Assembly: GCF_000210915.2 (NCBI RefSeq)
Contig: NC_016620.1
Location: 2,046,001-2,110,000, forward strand
Direction: 5' to 3'
Length of the DNA: 64,000 nt
Source of the DNA: Halobacteriovorax marinus SJ
Lineage (GTDB): Bacteria > Bdellovibrionota > Bacteriovoracia > Bacteriovoracales > Bacteriovoracaceae
Below the pieces are notes generated by a model that saw only the letters and a program-made list of their open reading frames with translations, was not told where the DNA came from and searched no databases. The position numbers were made by a program, and so were the translations under genes. Of this stretch, positions 16,456-25,841 are shown piece after piece. The number at the start of each line of letters is the position of its first letter. Position 1 is the stretch's first letter.

Positions 16456-16480
16456 CTCGGCCACTATAAAAATGGCCGAG
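16456..16480. terminator. hairpin behind fabI
   Basis: CTCGGCCA (16456-16463) and TGGCCGAG (16473-16480) make a strong 8-base stem 22 bases behind the fabI stop. It has no perfect T-run on the minus strand. It lies between fabI and the start of the YihY gene. Confidence 0.55.
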
Positions 16481-16501
16481 AAATTTTATTTAATTATTTA
16501 T

Positions 16502-17269
16502 TTAGGCACCCATTATATTGAGTCCACTATCGACGTAGAGGATCTCACCAGTCACACCATTACCTAGAGAACTAGATAAGAAGACAGCTGCTCCGCCTAC
16601 ATCTTCAGTTGTAACATTTCTTCTTAGTGGAGCTTTTTCCTCAACATCTTTTAAGAATCCTTTTAGACCAGGAACACCACTCGCGGCAAGAGTTCTGATT
16701 GGCCCAGCAGAAATTGAATTAACTCTAATTCCTTCTGGTCCTAGATCATCTGCCAGGTAGCGAACACTAGATTCAAGGGCCGCTTTTGCAACACCCATAA
16801 CATTATATCCGTTTAGAACTTTTACTGATCCATGGTAAGTTAGGGCAACAACAGACGCTCCTTCATTCATAATTCCTCTTAGACTATTACAAAGTCCAAT
16901 TAGAGAGAATGCTGAAATATCACAGGCCATTTTAAAACCTTCTCTAGAAGTGTCAGAGAATCTCTTCTTAAGATCTTCTTTGTCAGCAAAGGCAAGAGAG
17001 TGGATAAGGATATCAAATTTTCCCCACTCTTTTTCTACAGTCTCTTTTAACTGATCATAGTGAGCGTCAACTGTCACATCTAACTCAGTAAGAAAGTCTG
17101 CACCAATTTCTGTAGCTAGAGGTTCAACTCTTTTCTTGAGTGCATCGTTTAGATAAGTCATTCCAATATCTGCACCTTGTGCTTTAAGGGCCCTAGCAAT
17201 TCCCCACGCAATTGATCTTTCATTGGCCACACCAAGAATGAGGGCCTTCTTTCCTTGTAGTAAATTCAT
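16502..17269 (-). CDS. fabI: enoyl-[acyl-carrier-protein] reductase (NADH)
   Basis: Last reductive step of each fatty-acid elongation cycle. The short-chain dehydrogenase fold begins with ILGVANERSIAWGIA. Catalytic residues follow the FabI pattern: Tyr145, Tyr155 and Lys162 in TYHG...GYNVMGVAKA. RVNSISAGPIRT and a C-terminal DSGLNIMG complete the picture. The 255-residue length is normal. It stands alone between two hairpins. Confidence 0.97.
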   Translation of the reverse strand: MNLLQGKKALILGVANERSIAWGIARALKAQGADIGMTYLNDALKKRVEPLATEIGADFLTELDVTVDAHYDQLKETVEKEWGKFDILIHSLAFADKEDLKKRFSDTSREGFKMACDISAFSLIGLCNSLRGIMNEGASVVALTYHGSVKVLNGYNVMGVAKAALESSVRYLADDLGPEGIRVNSISAGPIRTLAASGVPGLKGFLKDVEEKAPLRRNVTTEDVGGAAVFLSSSLGNGVTGEILYVDSGLNIMGA

Positions 17270-17335
17270 ATCTATTCCTTTGATTAATTAAATTTATTTT
17301 CAGGCGCTCAAGTTTACTAGGCCAAAATCACTCGC

Positions 17336-17360
17336 GCAACGACTAAAATAGTCGCTTTGC
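17336..17360. terminator. hairpin behind the two-component operon
   Basis: CGACTA (17340-17345) and TAGTCG (17349-17354) with an AAA loop; outer GCAA/TTGC pairs extend the stem across a small bulge. It lies 14 bases behind the response-regulator stop on the minus strand, so it is the likely end of that transcript. Confidence 0.5.
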
Positions 17361-17373
17361 ACAACTAAAAGTT

Positions 17374-18090
17374 CTACGGTGAAAAGACATAGCCAACTGA
17401 CCTAAGTGACTTAAATATAACGGGATTTTTTGGATCTTTTTCAAAGTACTTTCTAAAGCGCACGATGAAGTTATCAACAGTTCGAGTAGATGTCTCACCA
17501 TCATAACCCCACGCCTTCTCAAGAAGCTCTTTCCTTGAAAGTGGTATTTCTTGGTGAGCAATGAAGACTTGAAGTAGTTTAACCTCTTGCTCTGTGAGCT
17601 GTATCACTTTTGTCCCTACATTTGCTTGGAGTTTGATGAAATCAATATCTATATTAGAAAAACTAAAACTCTCAGCACAGAAATAATCTTCTTGCTCGTT
17701 GTCTTCTTTGTCAGGATTTGACCAATTTGAACGCAGTAGTAAACGCTCTACTCTTAGAAGTAATTCCTCTAAGTCAAAGGGCTTAGCGAGGTAGTCGTCG
17801 ACTCCTTTTGATAAGGCCTTCACTTTATCACCTGTACCGTCTTTAGCAGAGAGGATGAGAATAGGGATCTTTTGATCTTCCTTTCTGATCTCTTCTAAAA
17901 CGCTAATTCCATCAAGGCCAGGCATCATAATGTCCAAGAGAATAAGATCTGGTGACCACTCTCTCCACTTCTGTAAGGCGAGAATTCCATTGTCTGCATG
18001 CTCTACTGTATAATTTTGCAAAGTGAGGTTAAGTTTTAGTCCCTCTGCTAAGTGTTTTTCATCTTCAACAATTAAAACTTTCTTGCTCAT
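17374..18090 (-). CDS. OmpR/PhoB-family response regulator
   Basis: A 238-residue regulator. Receiver: IVEDEKH, phosphoacceptor Asp53 in LLDIMMPGLDG, Lys in AKPFD. The C-terminal winged helix carries TRTVDNFIVRFRKYF and SLRSVGYVF. The ATG overlaps the kinase stop by 4 bases. The targets are unknown. The pair resembles the one in the heme operon in gene order and domain plan, so the two systems are probably paralogous. Confidence 0.93.
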   Translation of the reverse strand: MSKKVLIVEDEKHLAEGLKLNLTLQNYTVEHADNGILALQKWREWSPDLILLDIMMPGLDGISVLEEIRKEDQKIPILILSAKDGTGDKVKALSKGVDDYLAKPFDLEELLLRVERLLLRSNWSNPDKEDNEQEDYFCAESFSFSNIDIDFIKLQANVGTKVIQLTEQEVKLLQVFIAHQEIPLSRKELLEKAWGYDGETSTRTVDNFIVRFRKYFEKDPKNPVIFKSLRSVGYVFSP

Positions 18091-19040
18091 GATTCAATTT
18101 CTCTCGGTAAAATAATCGTAAATGTGGAACCTTGTCCCTCACCTCTACTTTCAACTTCTATAGATCCTTTTTGTAACTTTAAGATCTGACTTGAAAGATA
18201 GAGACCAAGACCACTTCCCTTTGTCGACTTACCAACTTGATAGAATTTCTTAAAAACATTTCGCTGTTCACTCTTCTTAATACCCATTCCATTGTCAATA
18301 AAACTAATACTCATTTTCTTTCCAAGTGAATTGAATTCGATATTAAGTTGAGGGCGATTGGAATCATTATAGCGAATAGCATTTGTAATAATATTCATAA
18401 ATACCATCTCCATGAGAGCGGTATCAATGAAAGAGAAATACTCTACGTGGTCGATCTTCTTAATATTTATTTCAATACTCTCAAATAAGTGAGGATTCTT
18501 TTCTAGGAATTCACTTGCAAGCTCAAAGAGCTCAACCCTTGAGTTATTCATATTGAAACTGCGATCTTCAATTTTTCCAAGATTAAGGATTTGGCCAACA
18601 TTATCGGCCAGGCGATCGGCATCTCTAATCATAAAGTCGATATACTTTAATTGATCCTCTCTTGAGAGTTCATGTTTTTTAAACGTATCTAAAAAGAGTC
18701 TAATAGAGGCCACAGGAGTTTTAAGCTCATGAGTGAAGCCATTGATGAAGTTTTGCTGCATTCTATAGAGTTGAATAATCTTCTGATAATAAACAAAGAT
18801 GATAATTGTTCCCGCTAAAATAATGGCAACAAGAATTGAAGTAATTAAAATCGTCACCCATGTATCAGTGGCCAAGAACTGCGAGGCATCGACTTTATTC
18901 TTCTCAACAAAGAGTCTTACACTATCACTCACCTGCAGATAAGATCTAATATAGAGAAAAAGCGACGTTATCAGTGCAACTAAAGAGAAGGTAAAAATAA
19001 ATATGGGGTGAAAGTACCACTTAAAAGACTTCATAGGCAT
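18087..19040 (-). CDS. membrane sensor histidine kinase
   Basis: A 317-residue kinase. Membrane helices near 10-31 and 62-84 enclose a periplasmic segment of about 30 residues. The H-box is FTHELKTPVASIRLFLD with His104. An N-box (FMNIITNAIRYND), a full D-box (DNGMGI) and a G-box (GSGLGLYLSSQI) are present, so catalysis should be intact. It is translationally coupled to the downstream regulator. The start could also be the Met at residue 3. Confidence 0.93.
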   Translation of the reverse strand: MPMKSFKWYFHPIFIFTFSLVALITSLFLYIRSYLQVSDSVRLFVEKNKVDASQFLATDTWVTILITSILVAIILAGTIIIFVYYQKIIQLYRMQQNFINGFTHELKTPVASIRLFLDTFKKHELSREDQLKYIDFMIRDADRLADNVGQILNLGKIEDRSFNMNNSRVELFELASEFLEKNPHLFESIEINIKKIDHVEYFSFIDTALMEMVFMNIITNAIRYNDSNRPQLNIEFNSLGKKMSISFIDNGMGIKKSEQRNVFKKFYQVGKSTKGSGLGLYLSSQILKLQKGSIEVESRGEGQGSTFTIILPREIES

Positions 19041-19122
19041 AGCTTACAAAGCACAACACATTAAGACAATTGCAAGTTTTTTGAATCTAAAGTAACGTAT
19101 TAATCTTAGTAAGGAGAATCAC

Positions 19123-19785
19123 TTGAAAGAGCTAAATAGATATATTGATCACACACTACTTAAACCTGATGCCACCAAGCAGCAAATAGAGACCCTCTGC
19201 CAAGAGGCTAGAGACTATAACTTTGCAACTGTTTGTCTAAATCCATGTTGGATCTCATTGGCCCACGAATTACTCAGAGGAAGTGATACTGGCGTATGTA
19301 CAGTGATCGGTTTTCCCCTTGGGGCCATGCAATCTGCGACAAAAGCATTTGAAGCGAAACAGGCCATAGAGTCTGGCGCAAGTGAAATTGATATGGTTCT
19401 AAGTATTGGTGCCCTTAAAGACGGAGATGATGATTACGTCCTAGAAGATATTGCGGGAGTTGTTAGAGCATGCGGTAAAATTCCAGTAAAAGTCATATTT
19501 GAAACTTGCCTCTTAAACAGTGAAGAAATTAAGAGGGCATGCCAATTAAGTGAAAAGGCCGGTGCAAAATTTGTAAAAACTTCTACTGGCTTCTCTACTT
19601 CTGGTGCAACTATTGAAGATGTTAAGTTAATGAGAAGTTCTGTTAGTGAATTAGTACAAGTAAAAGCATCTGGTGGTGTACGCGATATGGAGAGCGCAAA
19701 GGCCATGATAGAAGCAGGGGCCACAAGACTTGGAACAAGCTCCGGAACAAAGATTATGCAGGGAGAGAAAGGAAGTGGCTACTAG
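19123..19785 (+). CDS. deoC: deoxyribose-phosphate aldolase
   Basis: Cleaves 2-deoxyribose-5-phosphate to glyceraldehyde-3-phosphate and acetaldehyde, the last step of deoxynucleoside breakdown. It starts with TTG at 19123 after a good AAGGAG site. The Schiff-base lysine is Lys152 in FVKTSTGF and the second active-site lysine is Lys181 in VKASGGVRD. The IDHTLLKPD start and EIDMVLSIG are typical. The 220-residue length is normal. In a predator this would help use prey DNA, which is an inference from lifestyle only. Confidence 0.96.
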   Translation: MKELNRYIDHTLLKPDATKQQIETLCQEARDYNFATVCLNPCWISLAHELLRGSDTGVCTVIGFPLGAMQSATKAFEAKQAIESGASEIDMVLSIGALKDGDDDYVLEDIAGVVRACGKIPVKVIFETCLLNSEEIKRACQLSEKAGAKFVKTSTGFSTSGATIEDVKLMRSSVSELVQVKASGGVRDMESAKAMIEAGATRLGTSSGTKIMQGEKGSGY

Positions 19786-19792
19786 CCGCTTC
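19772..19792. terminator. hairpin between convergent deoC and DUF4442 gene
   Basis: GAAGTGGCT (19772-19780) pairs with AGCCGCTTC (19784-19792) across a 3-base loop with one G-T pair. The deoC stop lies in the loop. It may serve both directions. Confidence 0.5.
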
Positions 19793-20295
19793 TACTTTCT
19801 CTTTAACGATAGCAGAAGAGAGAACTCTGCTACGATTTCATCGCCTAATTTGTCAGGACATTTTGCAATTATTTTAACAGGCATATGATGTCTTTCATCA
19901 CTTGCAATAACTTTATCTACAAACGCGCTTATTTCTTCACCTTGCTCACAGATAAAGTGTGTATCGCCTTCAGCTCTCTTATGAAACTTAGCTTCAAATT
20001 CCTTAAATGCAAGAGAGACACGCTTACCAGATTTTTCAATCTGCTTCATGGCCGCTAATCCACCGGCACAGTCTGCACCAGCTGCGAGAACTCCAAAGTA
20101 CATTGAGTTTAAATGATTCTTAGTTCTTCTTGAAAGAGGGATCTTTACCACACAAACTTTGTCAGTCATCTCAATAACTGAAGGCCTAATCCAAAAGAGA
20201 AGAGGAATCTTCATAAGACCAAAAATTCTAATCATGGCCGTATCACGGTATTGGGCAGGAATTCTATTTAAAATATTCTGAGTAAGTGCGCTCAT
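19792..20295 (-). CDS. DUF4442 hotdog-fold protein (thioesterase-like)
   Basis: A 167-residue protein matching the DUF4442 style, a hotdog fold related to PaaI thioesterases: RNHLNSMYFG-like stretch (here TKNHLNSMYFGVLAAGAD) near residues 58-75, followed by the helix and strands. The catalytic role and acyl substrate are unknown. It is 14 bases downstream of proC on the same strand and probably cotranscribed. Confidence 0.7.
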   Translation of the reverse strand: MSALTQNILNRIPAQYRDTAMIRIFGLMKIPLLFWIRPSVIEMTDKVCVVKIPLSRRTKNHLNSMYFGVLAAGADCAGGLAAMKQIEKSGKRVSLAFKEFEAKFHKRAEGDTHFICEQGEEISAFVDKVIASDERHHMPVKIIAKCPDKLGDEIVAEFSLLLSLKRK

Positions 20296-20309
20296 ATTAA
20301 ACCTTTCTT

Positions 20310-21104
20310 TTATTTAGATAATTCTACAGCTCTATTATAGGCCGCATCGATGGCCATATCCACTATTTTCTCAAGCCCCTCACCTTTAAAAACTTCAAGT
20401 GCTTCATAAGTCACACCATTTTTACTAGTAACTTTAATTCTAAGCTCTTCACTAGAGTCACTACTCTCTAATTGAAGTTTACTACTTCCATAGAAAGTCC
20501 ATTTAATCATCTCTGTGGCAATATCTCTAGCAATGCCCATACTCACCATCTTCTCTGTCAAAATTCTTGAGAATTCGAAAATATAAGCGGGGCCAGATCC
20601 ACTAAACCCAGTAATTAAATCAATTTCTTCCTCTTTTTCAAAAGTAAATACTTTTGAGAACCCACTAAAAATATCATTAAGAAAATGCCGCTCTTCACTC
20701 CCTACTTCATCAGTAAAGTAGAAGGCGTTAACTCCAGCTCCTACAAGTGATGGAGTGTTAGGCATAACTCTTAAGACTTTTGATACTCCTAGACTCTTAG
20801 AGATTGTCTCTGTAGTTGTTCCAGCAAGAATAGAGATTATAGTAGCGCTAGGCTTTAACTTACCTTTGATACTCTTTGCGAGTTCTTCAAATTGTTGCGG
20901 CTTACATGAAAGCATATAGAAGTCACATTCAGGAATCTTAGAAAGATCAGCAACATGAGTTCCACTAACAACTTTTGCCAGTTCTATGGCCCTGGTGTTT
21001 GAAGGAGTGTAGAGAAAGTACTCCAGCTCCTTAGAACTCTTATTCATACCCTCGACTATTGCCTGGGCCATATTTCCACAACCGAAACTTAAAAGTGATT
21101 TCAT
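20310..21104 (-). CDS. proC: pyrroline-5-carboxylate reductase
   Basis: Reduces pyrroline-5-carboxylate to proline with NAD(P)H. The N-terminal Rossmann motif is LLSFGCGNMAQAI. The family signatures VMPNTPSLVGAGV, FSGSGPAYIFEF and VTSKNGVTYEAL are present. The length of 264 residues is normal. It overlaps the putA stop by 4 bases, so proline catabolism and synthesis enzymes are translated from one message, which is unusual. Confidence 0.95.
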   Translation of the reverse strand: MKSLLSFGCGNMAQAIVEGMNKSSKELEYFLYTPSNTRAIELAKVVSGTHVADLSKIPECDFYMLSCKPQQFEELAKSIKGKLKPSATIISILAGTTTETISKSLGVSKVLRVMPNTPSLVGAGVNAFYFTDEVGSEERHFLNDIFSGFSKVFTFEKEEEIDLITGFSGSGPAYIFEFSRILTEKMVSMGIARDIATEMIKWTFYGSSKLQLESSDSSEELRIKVTSKNGVTYEALEVFKGEGLEKIVDMAIDAAYNRAVELSK

Positions 21105-24100
21105 AAGACAACATCCATTGGAGCGCCATGTCTCATTGTATTAACTGCAAATGATCTGATATTTACGTATTGTCTACAGATTCTCTTAAAGTCATTAATA
21201 TCTGACATATCATATTTAGAAATAATATTTCTCATGTGTTTATGATCTTTATAATTCTCATAACTCCATTTTGAAATCTCTGCGACGTCCTCAATTGTTC
21301 CATCGATTAAGATATGCTTTAAGTCTGTCTCACCTAGAGACTTCTTTAGGAGTTCTTCACTTACAAAGTAGACGTCGAAATTCTCTTTAGAAATTCCGTA
21401 CTCTACGAGAATATCTCTAAATCCCATCCACCAGTCATAGGCTTCATTGTTTCTACAATTCACAGTGATCCCTGCACCTGAAACCAACGCAAGAATAACT
21501 TCAAAGACAATCTCAAAATCGGGCTGCGTTCTAAAAGCCGCCACAAGAGCCTTATGTGATCCTTGAGTATAATCACAATAACTCAACTGCCCAGGGATTC
21601 TTCTATTCCAATGTTCACGGTTAAGAAAACTTTCATAATTTACATTTAGCCACTTATGAAAAGTACTTAGAGTTTGTTTCTCCTCTGCTCTAATCCCACT
21701 AAAGAGATGTTCAAAGTGTCTGATGACATGAGAGACGACCTTGTCCATTCTCTGAACACGCCCTTCACCACTGAGTCCACTTGGTCTTGAACTCTCGAAA
21801 GTATATTCACTTCCGGACTCTTTCTTTGATTTACAGCTCGTAAACTCTCTTACAGGATTTCGGTGTAGGTAACTTAAATATGATCTACTTCCGGCATTAG
21901 GTCCTGTACCAGACATCTTAAACCCACCAAATGGTTCAATGGCAACACGAGCACCGGTGATACTTCTATTTACATAGATATTTCCCGACTCCATTCTGGC
22001 AGTAAGATAATCTATATCATCTTGGGATTGGCTAAATACTCCGCCAGTAAGAGCGTAGTCTGTACCGTTATAAATACGAAGTGCTTGATCTAGATGATTG
22101 AAACCAATGATATGAACGACTGGACCAAAGAGCTCTCTCATTGCATAACTCTCAGGGTTTAGTGCTCTAGAAATTGGCAGCTCAATAAGAGATGGCCCTA
22201 CACAGTAGCCAGGTAGCTCTTCGCTACTTCTATTGACATGAACCTTTCCACCAAATTCATTGGCCTCTTTCTGAGCTTCATTTACTTGAGCAATTAATCT
22301 CTGCTTATCTTCTTGAGTAATCACAGGATTAACTGTAGTTCTAAAACTATAAGCTTCTCCAACTTCAATATCTAAACAGGCTTCCTTGAGTCTTTCGATT
22401 AGACGATCCTTAACTGCATTATCAACTAAGACTCTCGAAGCAGCGGAGCACTTTTGTCCAGCATGTCCAAAAGAAGAATAAAGAATCCCTGCAACAGTTT
22501 CATCAAGCTCAGCATTGGCCGTAACGATGACAGCATTCTTTCCACCCATCTCAGTAATGACACGAACAGGATATGATGCCTTAGTTAATTTATTTTCATA
22601 TATTCTAGAGTGGGCCTTACTTGCGATAAGCGTTCCCACATTCTTAGATCCAGTGAAGACAATTGTTGAAACTCTTTCATGAGTAACTAGAGCATCTCCT
22701 ACAATTTCGCCAAGACCTGGTAAGTGGATAAGAACATCTTTTGGCACACCAGCTTGATGGAGAATATCGACAAGCTCTTGAGAGATCAGAGGAGTTTGCT
22801 CTGCTGACTTTAAGATAACGGTATTACCTACAACCAGAGAACTTACAACCATCCCACACGGAATTGCCAGAGGGAAGTTCCAAGGAGAGATCACAGCACT
22901 TACACCGCGCGATTCAACTCTATCATTTAAAGATTGAATTCTAGCCTCTTCACGAGCGTAGAAGTTTAAGAAGTCTACGGCTTCATCCACGTCTGCCAAA
23001 GCTTCATTAATGGCCTTTCCTGCTTCATAGACGATGAGCGCCGACAATTCATTTCTTCTTGCTAGCATTAAGTTTGCGGCCCTAAGTAAAGTAGACGCCC
23101 TAATGGCCCAGTCAGCGTTCGCCCATGCTCCAGAGTTATAAGATTCATCACAAACTTCAACAGCTCTTTTGGCATCACTTGCATCGGCAAAAATTATATC
23201 TCCCACCTTAATATCAGGATTAGAAGAAGAGAGAATTGTTTGCTTAACTCCCTCTTTTAGAAAATCATTGGCGTAATGCTTTCCAAGGTTTCCTTTAAAC
23301 TTTTCTAACTCGTCTTCTGTCCACTTTCTCTCACTGTCGAGATAAGTTCTAACTGGTGTTATATTTGTGAAATCACCAAGTAAGTGAGTTTGAGTTTTAT
23401 CTCTTTCTAAGTGACCGTCTCCAATCTTCTGCTTGTGAATTTCCTTAGGAGTAACTAAAGAGATATTCTTCTTATGAGATCTCATAATGGTAAGAACTCC
23501 AACCTGTGAAGAGTTCTCCATAATTCTTCTCACTAAATAGGCCATCCCAACAATGAGTGCTCCAATTGGAACATAATTTCTAACCACCCAACCCATTTTC
23601 GCCATCGCTGTTGATAGCGCCTCATAAGTCATGTGAAGACATTGGTGCTCAATTATTGGTAAGTCTTTATACTTATTTTCTCTTAGGGCCTCAGCAAAGG
23701 CGTGATCAGAGAAGTTATGCGAGGCCAAGCATAGCTGAACGTGAGGATTGAAATCAAAAATCTTTATGATGATTTGTCTAAAATGTAGATCTGTTTCTTC
23801 TTTATTTAAAAACTCAGGCGCATCAAATGAATGGGCGTCGGCCTCAACTGTTTCAGCGTCCCAATAAGCACCCTTCACGAGTCGAATTGGCATGATGATT
23901 CCACGCTCTTTAGCCAGTTCAACAATTTCTAATAAATGTTTATAAGCATCTCTTAAGTATGCCTGGAGAACAATTCCTGTGGCCTTATAGTCTTTGAGTT
24001 CTTCAGTTTCTAAAAGAACTTTTCTATACACCTTGAAAACGATGTCTCTATAGTCGTAGTGTTCAGCATCGATATTTATGAAGACATCTTCTTCCTTAGC

Positions 24101-25264
24101 GATAAGAAGAATCTTCTTTAGTCTTGGTGCCACATGCTCATAAGTGTAATCAAAAGCGTATGGTTTAAAATCAGAGCAAAGAGCAGAGACCTTAATTGAA
24201 ACATGGGCCCTATTAATTCCCGCTGCATTTAACTCCCCTTTCTTAACATGAAGAGAGTATCCCTTGATTAGTTTTATAACTTCATCACAGTAGTGATCAG
24301 CTTCTTTTTCCGACACTACAAGTTCACCAAGTTGATCTAACGTAACATCTCTTCCCGTGCTAGCAAGAGTACTTAGTGCTTGTTCAGCTGTCTCAATTGT
24401 CTCACCAGCGATAAACCTCTTGGCCATAAAACGAACTTTAAAGCGAACGCTAAAAGCAAGAAGTCCAGGAGGGCAGATCTTACAGATATAATAAGCAATA
24501 TTCACCCATACATATAAACTCTTAGGTAGAGCTTTATTTTGGCCTTTTAGTCCAAGCCTCTTGGCCTTCAATGAATCACTTAATAATCTTCTAAGTGCCT
24601 CTAAGAGGATTCTCTTTACTTCCCTTCCCTTGAGATCATGATCTAGTGAAGGCAAGATAGCTAAGAACTTTAAGAGGTGTATTCTCAAGAGAGCAAATTG
24701 AGCTGTTAATCCAAGTCCATAATCAGAAACGCGCTCAAATAAACTCGGCGTATATTTATTAAGGTGAATAAGAAGCTCATCAATGATGGTAGATGACTTC
24801 TGTTCAATCTCATCCATTTCTGTGTCTTCTAATAAATCAGTTAGTTGATATTTCTTTGTTGTTAATTGGAATATAGAAGGAAACTCTCTAGATGAGAGAG
24901 AAGCGGCCATCTCTGTATGAGACTTAAATGCTTCCACTTCATTCTGTTCACAGATTCTCTCCATCTCAGGAATGATAAAGAATTCATAACTAAGCATAGG
25001 TGAGTAAATTCTAATTTCCTTCACATCGTAGAAGAAGCCAACAAGATAAGGAGCACTCTTTAAAATTATCTGCTGTCTAAAGTCACCAAATCTTAACTTA
25101 GTAAAAGGGGCCAGTTCTTCTTTAACTGCACTATCTAATTGAGAATCAACAACTAAAGATTTTTCAAAATCACAATTAAAGATAACCTTCCAGTCATCAA
25201 GGGCAAAAGTTAAGAGATTAGGAATGAGAAATTCCTTAAAATTAAGCTTCTTTTCAGAATTCAT
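21101..25264 (-). CDS. putA: bifunctional proline dehydrogenase / pyrroline-5-carboxylate dehydrogenase, long form with C-terminal domain
   Basis: Oxidises proline to glutamate in two steps. The FAD-dependent proline dehydrogenase barrel covers about residues 300-600, with RLVKGAYWDAE, a KVSALCSDF segment and the YLVRRIMENSS substrate arginines. The aldehyde dehydrogenase part covers about 660-1150, with SPWNFPLAIP, catalytic Glu905 (ITEMGGKN) and Cys939 (GHAGQKCS). About 220 further residues form a third domain ending in RSFAVNTMRHGA, resembling the C-terminal aldehyde-dehydrogenase-like domain of long PutAs. I see no N-terminal ribbon-helix-helix DNA-binding domain, so it should not be an autoregulator. 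The total length is 1387 residues. Confidence 0.93.
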   Translation of the reverse strand: MNSEKKLNFKEFLIPNLLTFALDDWKVIFNCDFEKSLVVDSQLDSAVKEELAPFTKLRFGDFRQQIILKSAPYLVGFFYDVKEIRIYSPMLSYEFFIIPEMERICEQNEVEAFKSHTEMAASLSSREFPSIFQLTTKKYQLTDLLEDTEMDEIEQKSSTIIDELLIHLNKYTPSLFERVSDYGLGLTAQFALLRIHLLKFLAILPSLDHDLKGREVKRILLEALRRLLSDSLKAKRLGLKGQNKALPKSLYVWVNIAYYICKICPPGLLAFSVRFKVRFMAKRFIAGETIETAEQALSTLASTGRDVTLDQLGELVVSEKEADHYCDEVIKLIKGYSLHVKKGELNAAGINRAHVSIKVSALCSDFKPYAFDYTYEHVAPRLKKILLIAKEEDVFINIDAEHYDYRDIVFKVYRKVLLETEELKDYKATGIVLQAYLRDAYKHLLEIVELAKERGIIMPIRLVKGAYWDAETVEADAHSFDAPEFLNKEETDLHFRQIIIKIFDFNPHVQLCLASHNFSDHAFAEALRENKYKDLPIIEHQCLHMTYEALSTAMAKMGWVVRNYVPIGALIVGMAYLVRRIMENSSQVGVLTIMRSHKKNISLVTPKEIHKQKIGDGHLERDKTQTHLLGDFTNITPVRTYLDSERKWTEDELEKFKGNLGKHYANDFLKEGVKQTILSSSNPDIKVGDIIFADASDAKRAVEVCDESYNSGAWANADWAIRASTLLRAANLMLARRNELSALIVYEAGKAINEALADVDEAVDFLNFYAREEARIQSLNDRVESRGVSAVISPWNFPLAIPCGMVVSSLVVGNTVILKSAEQTPLISQELVDILHQAGVPKDVLIHLPGLGEIVGDALVTHERVSTIVFTGSKNVGTLIASKAHSRIYENKLTKASYPVRVITEMGGKNAVIVTANAELDETVAGILYSSFGHAGQKCSAASRVLVDNAVKDRLIERLKEACLDIEVGEAYSFRTTVNPVITQEDKQRLIAQVNEAQKEANEFGGKVHVNRSSEELPGYCVGPSLIELPISRALNPESYAMRELFGPVVHIIGFNHLDQALRIYNGTDYALTGGVFSQSQDDIDYLTARMESGNIYVNRSITGARVAIEPFGGFKMSGTGPNAGSRSYLSYLHRNPVREFTSCKSKKESGSEYTFESSRPSGLSGEGRVQRMDKVVSHVIRHFEHLFSGIRAEEKQTLSTFHKWLNVNYESFLNREHWNRRIPGQLSYCDYTQGSHKALVAAFRTQPDFEIVFEVILALVSGAGITVNCRNNEAYDWWMGFRDILVEYGISKENFDVYFVSEELLKKSLGETDLKHILIDGTIEDVAEISKWSYENYKDHKHMRNIISKYDMSDINDFKRICRQYVNIRSFAVNTMRHGAPMDVVL

Positions 25265-25438
25265 TTTTCACCTATTATTTAAAAATTTTAACCTCTTACC
25301 TTTACCGTATTTGGCTAAACTAGACTAGCTCTGTCTTGAGAAAAAACACGTGTGCGCCCCGCGCAACAGAAGTCTAAAAATTTACCTATTTTCATCCAGA
25401 TAGATTTGCATTAAAATATTAAACACTGGATATTTAAT

Positions 25439-25804
25439 ATGACTAAGAAAATACTTTTAATAGACGATGAAGAAAGTTTACTAGATTTACTAGGTGACTT
25501 TGTTGAAGATATGGGACATGAGGTTGAGCTTCATACAAACCCTATTTCTGCCCTAGAGATTTACAATAATGGTAGTGATAACTTTAAGATGATTATCACT
25601 GACCATACAATGCCTGAGCTCTCTGGTCTTTCGCTCATAAGTAAAGTTCGTGAAAGTGATAAGAATATTCCTTGTATTCTCACTAGCGGTACGGCATTTG
25701 ATGAAATAGAGTCCCTTGTACAGAGTGACCCGAACTTCTTCTATCTTAAAAAGCCATATAAGAAAGCAAACCTAAAAGAGCTCCTGGATCAAATCTATAG
25801 CTAA
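25439..25804 (+). CDS. stand-alone response-regulator receiver (CheY-like)
   Basis: A 121-residue single receiver domain: acidic pair IDDEE, phosphoacceptor Asp55 in ITDHTMPELSG, Thr/Ser switch in LTSGT, Lys in LKKPY. No output domain is present. It stands alone without a neighbouring kinase. It could relay phosphate or bind a partner; no target can be named. Confidence 0.9.
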   Translation: MTKKILLIDDEESLLDLLGDFVEDMGHEVELHTNPISALEIYNNGSDNFKMIITDHTMPELSGLSLISKVRESDKNIPCILTSGTAFDEIESLVQSDPNFFYLKKPYKKANLKELLDQIYS

Positions 25805-25806
25805 AA

Positions 25807-25836
25807 TTGACTCTGCTTACACAAGTGTTTTACAAT
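25807..25836 (+). promoter_or_regulatory. sigma70-type promoter giving a probably leaderless mRNA
   Basis: TTGACT (25807-25812), an 18-base spacer and TACAAT (25831-25836) lie only 5 bases before the ATG at 25842. Transcription should therefore start at or next to the start codon, and no Shine-Dalgarno site is seen. Confidence 0.55.
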
Positions 25837-25841
25837 GAGAT

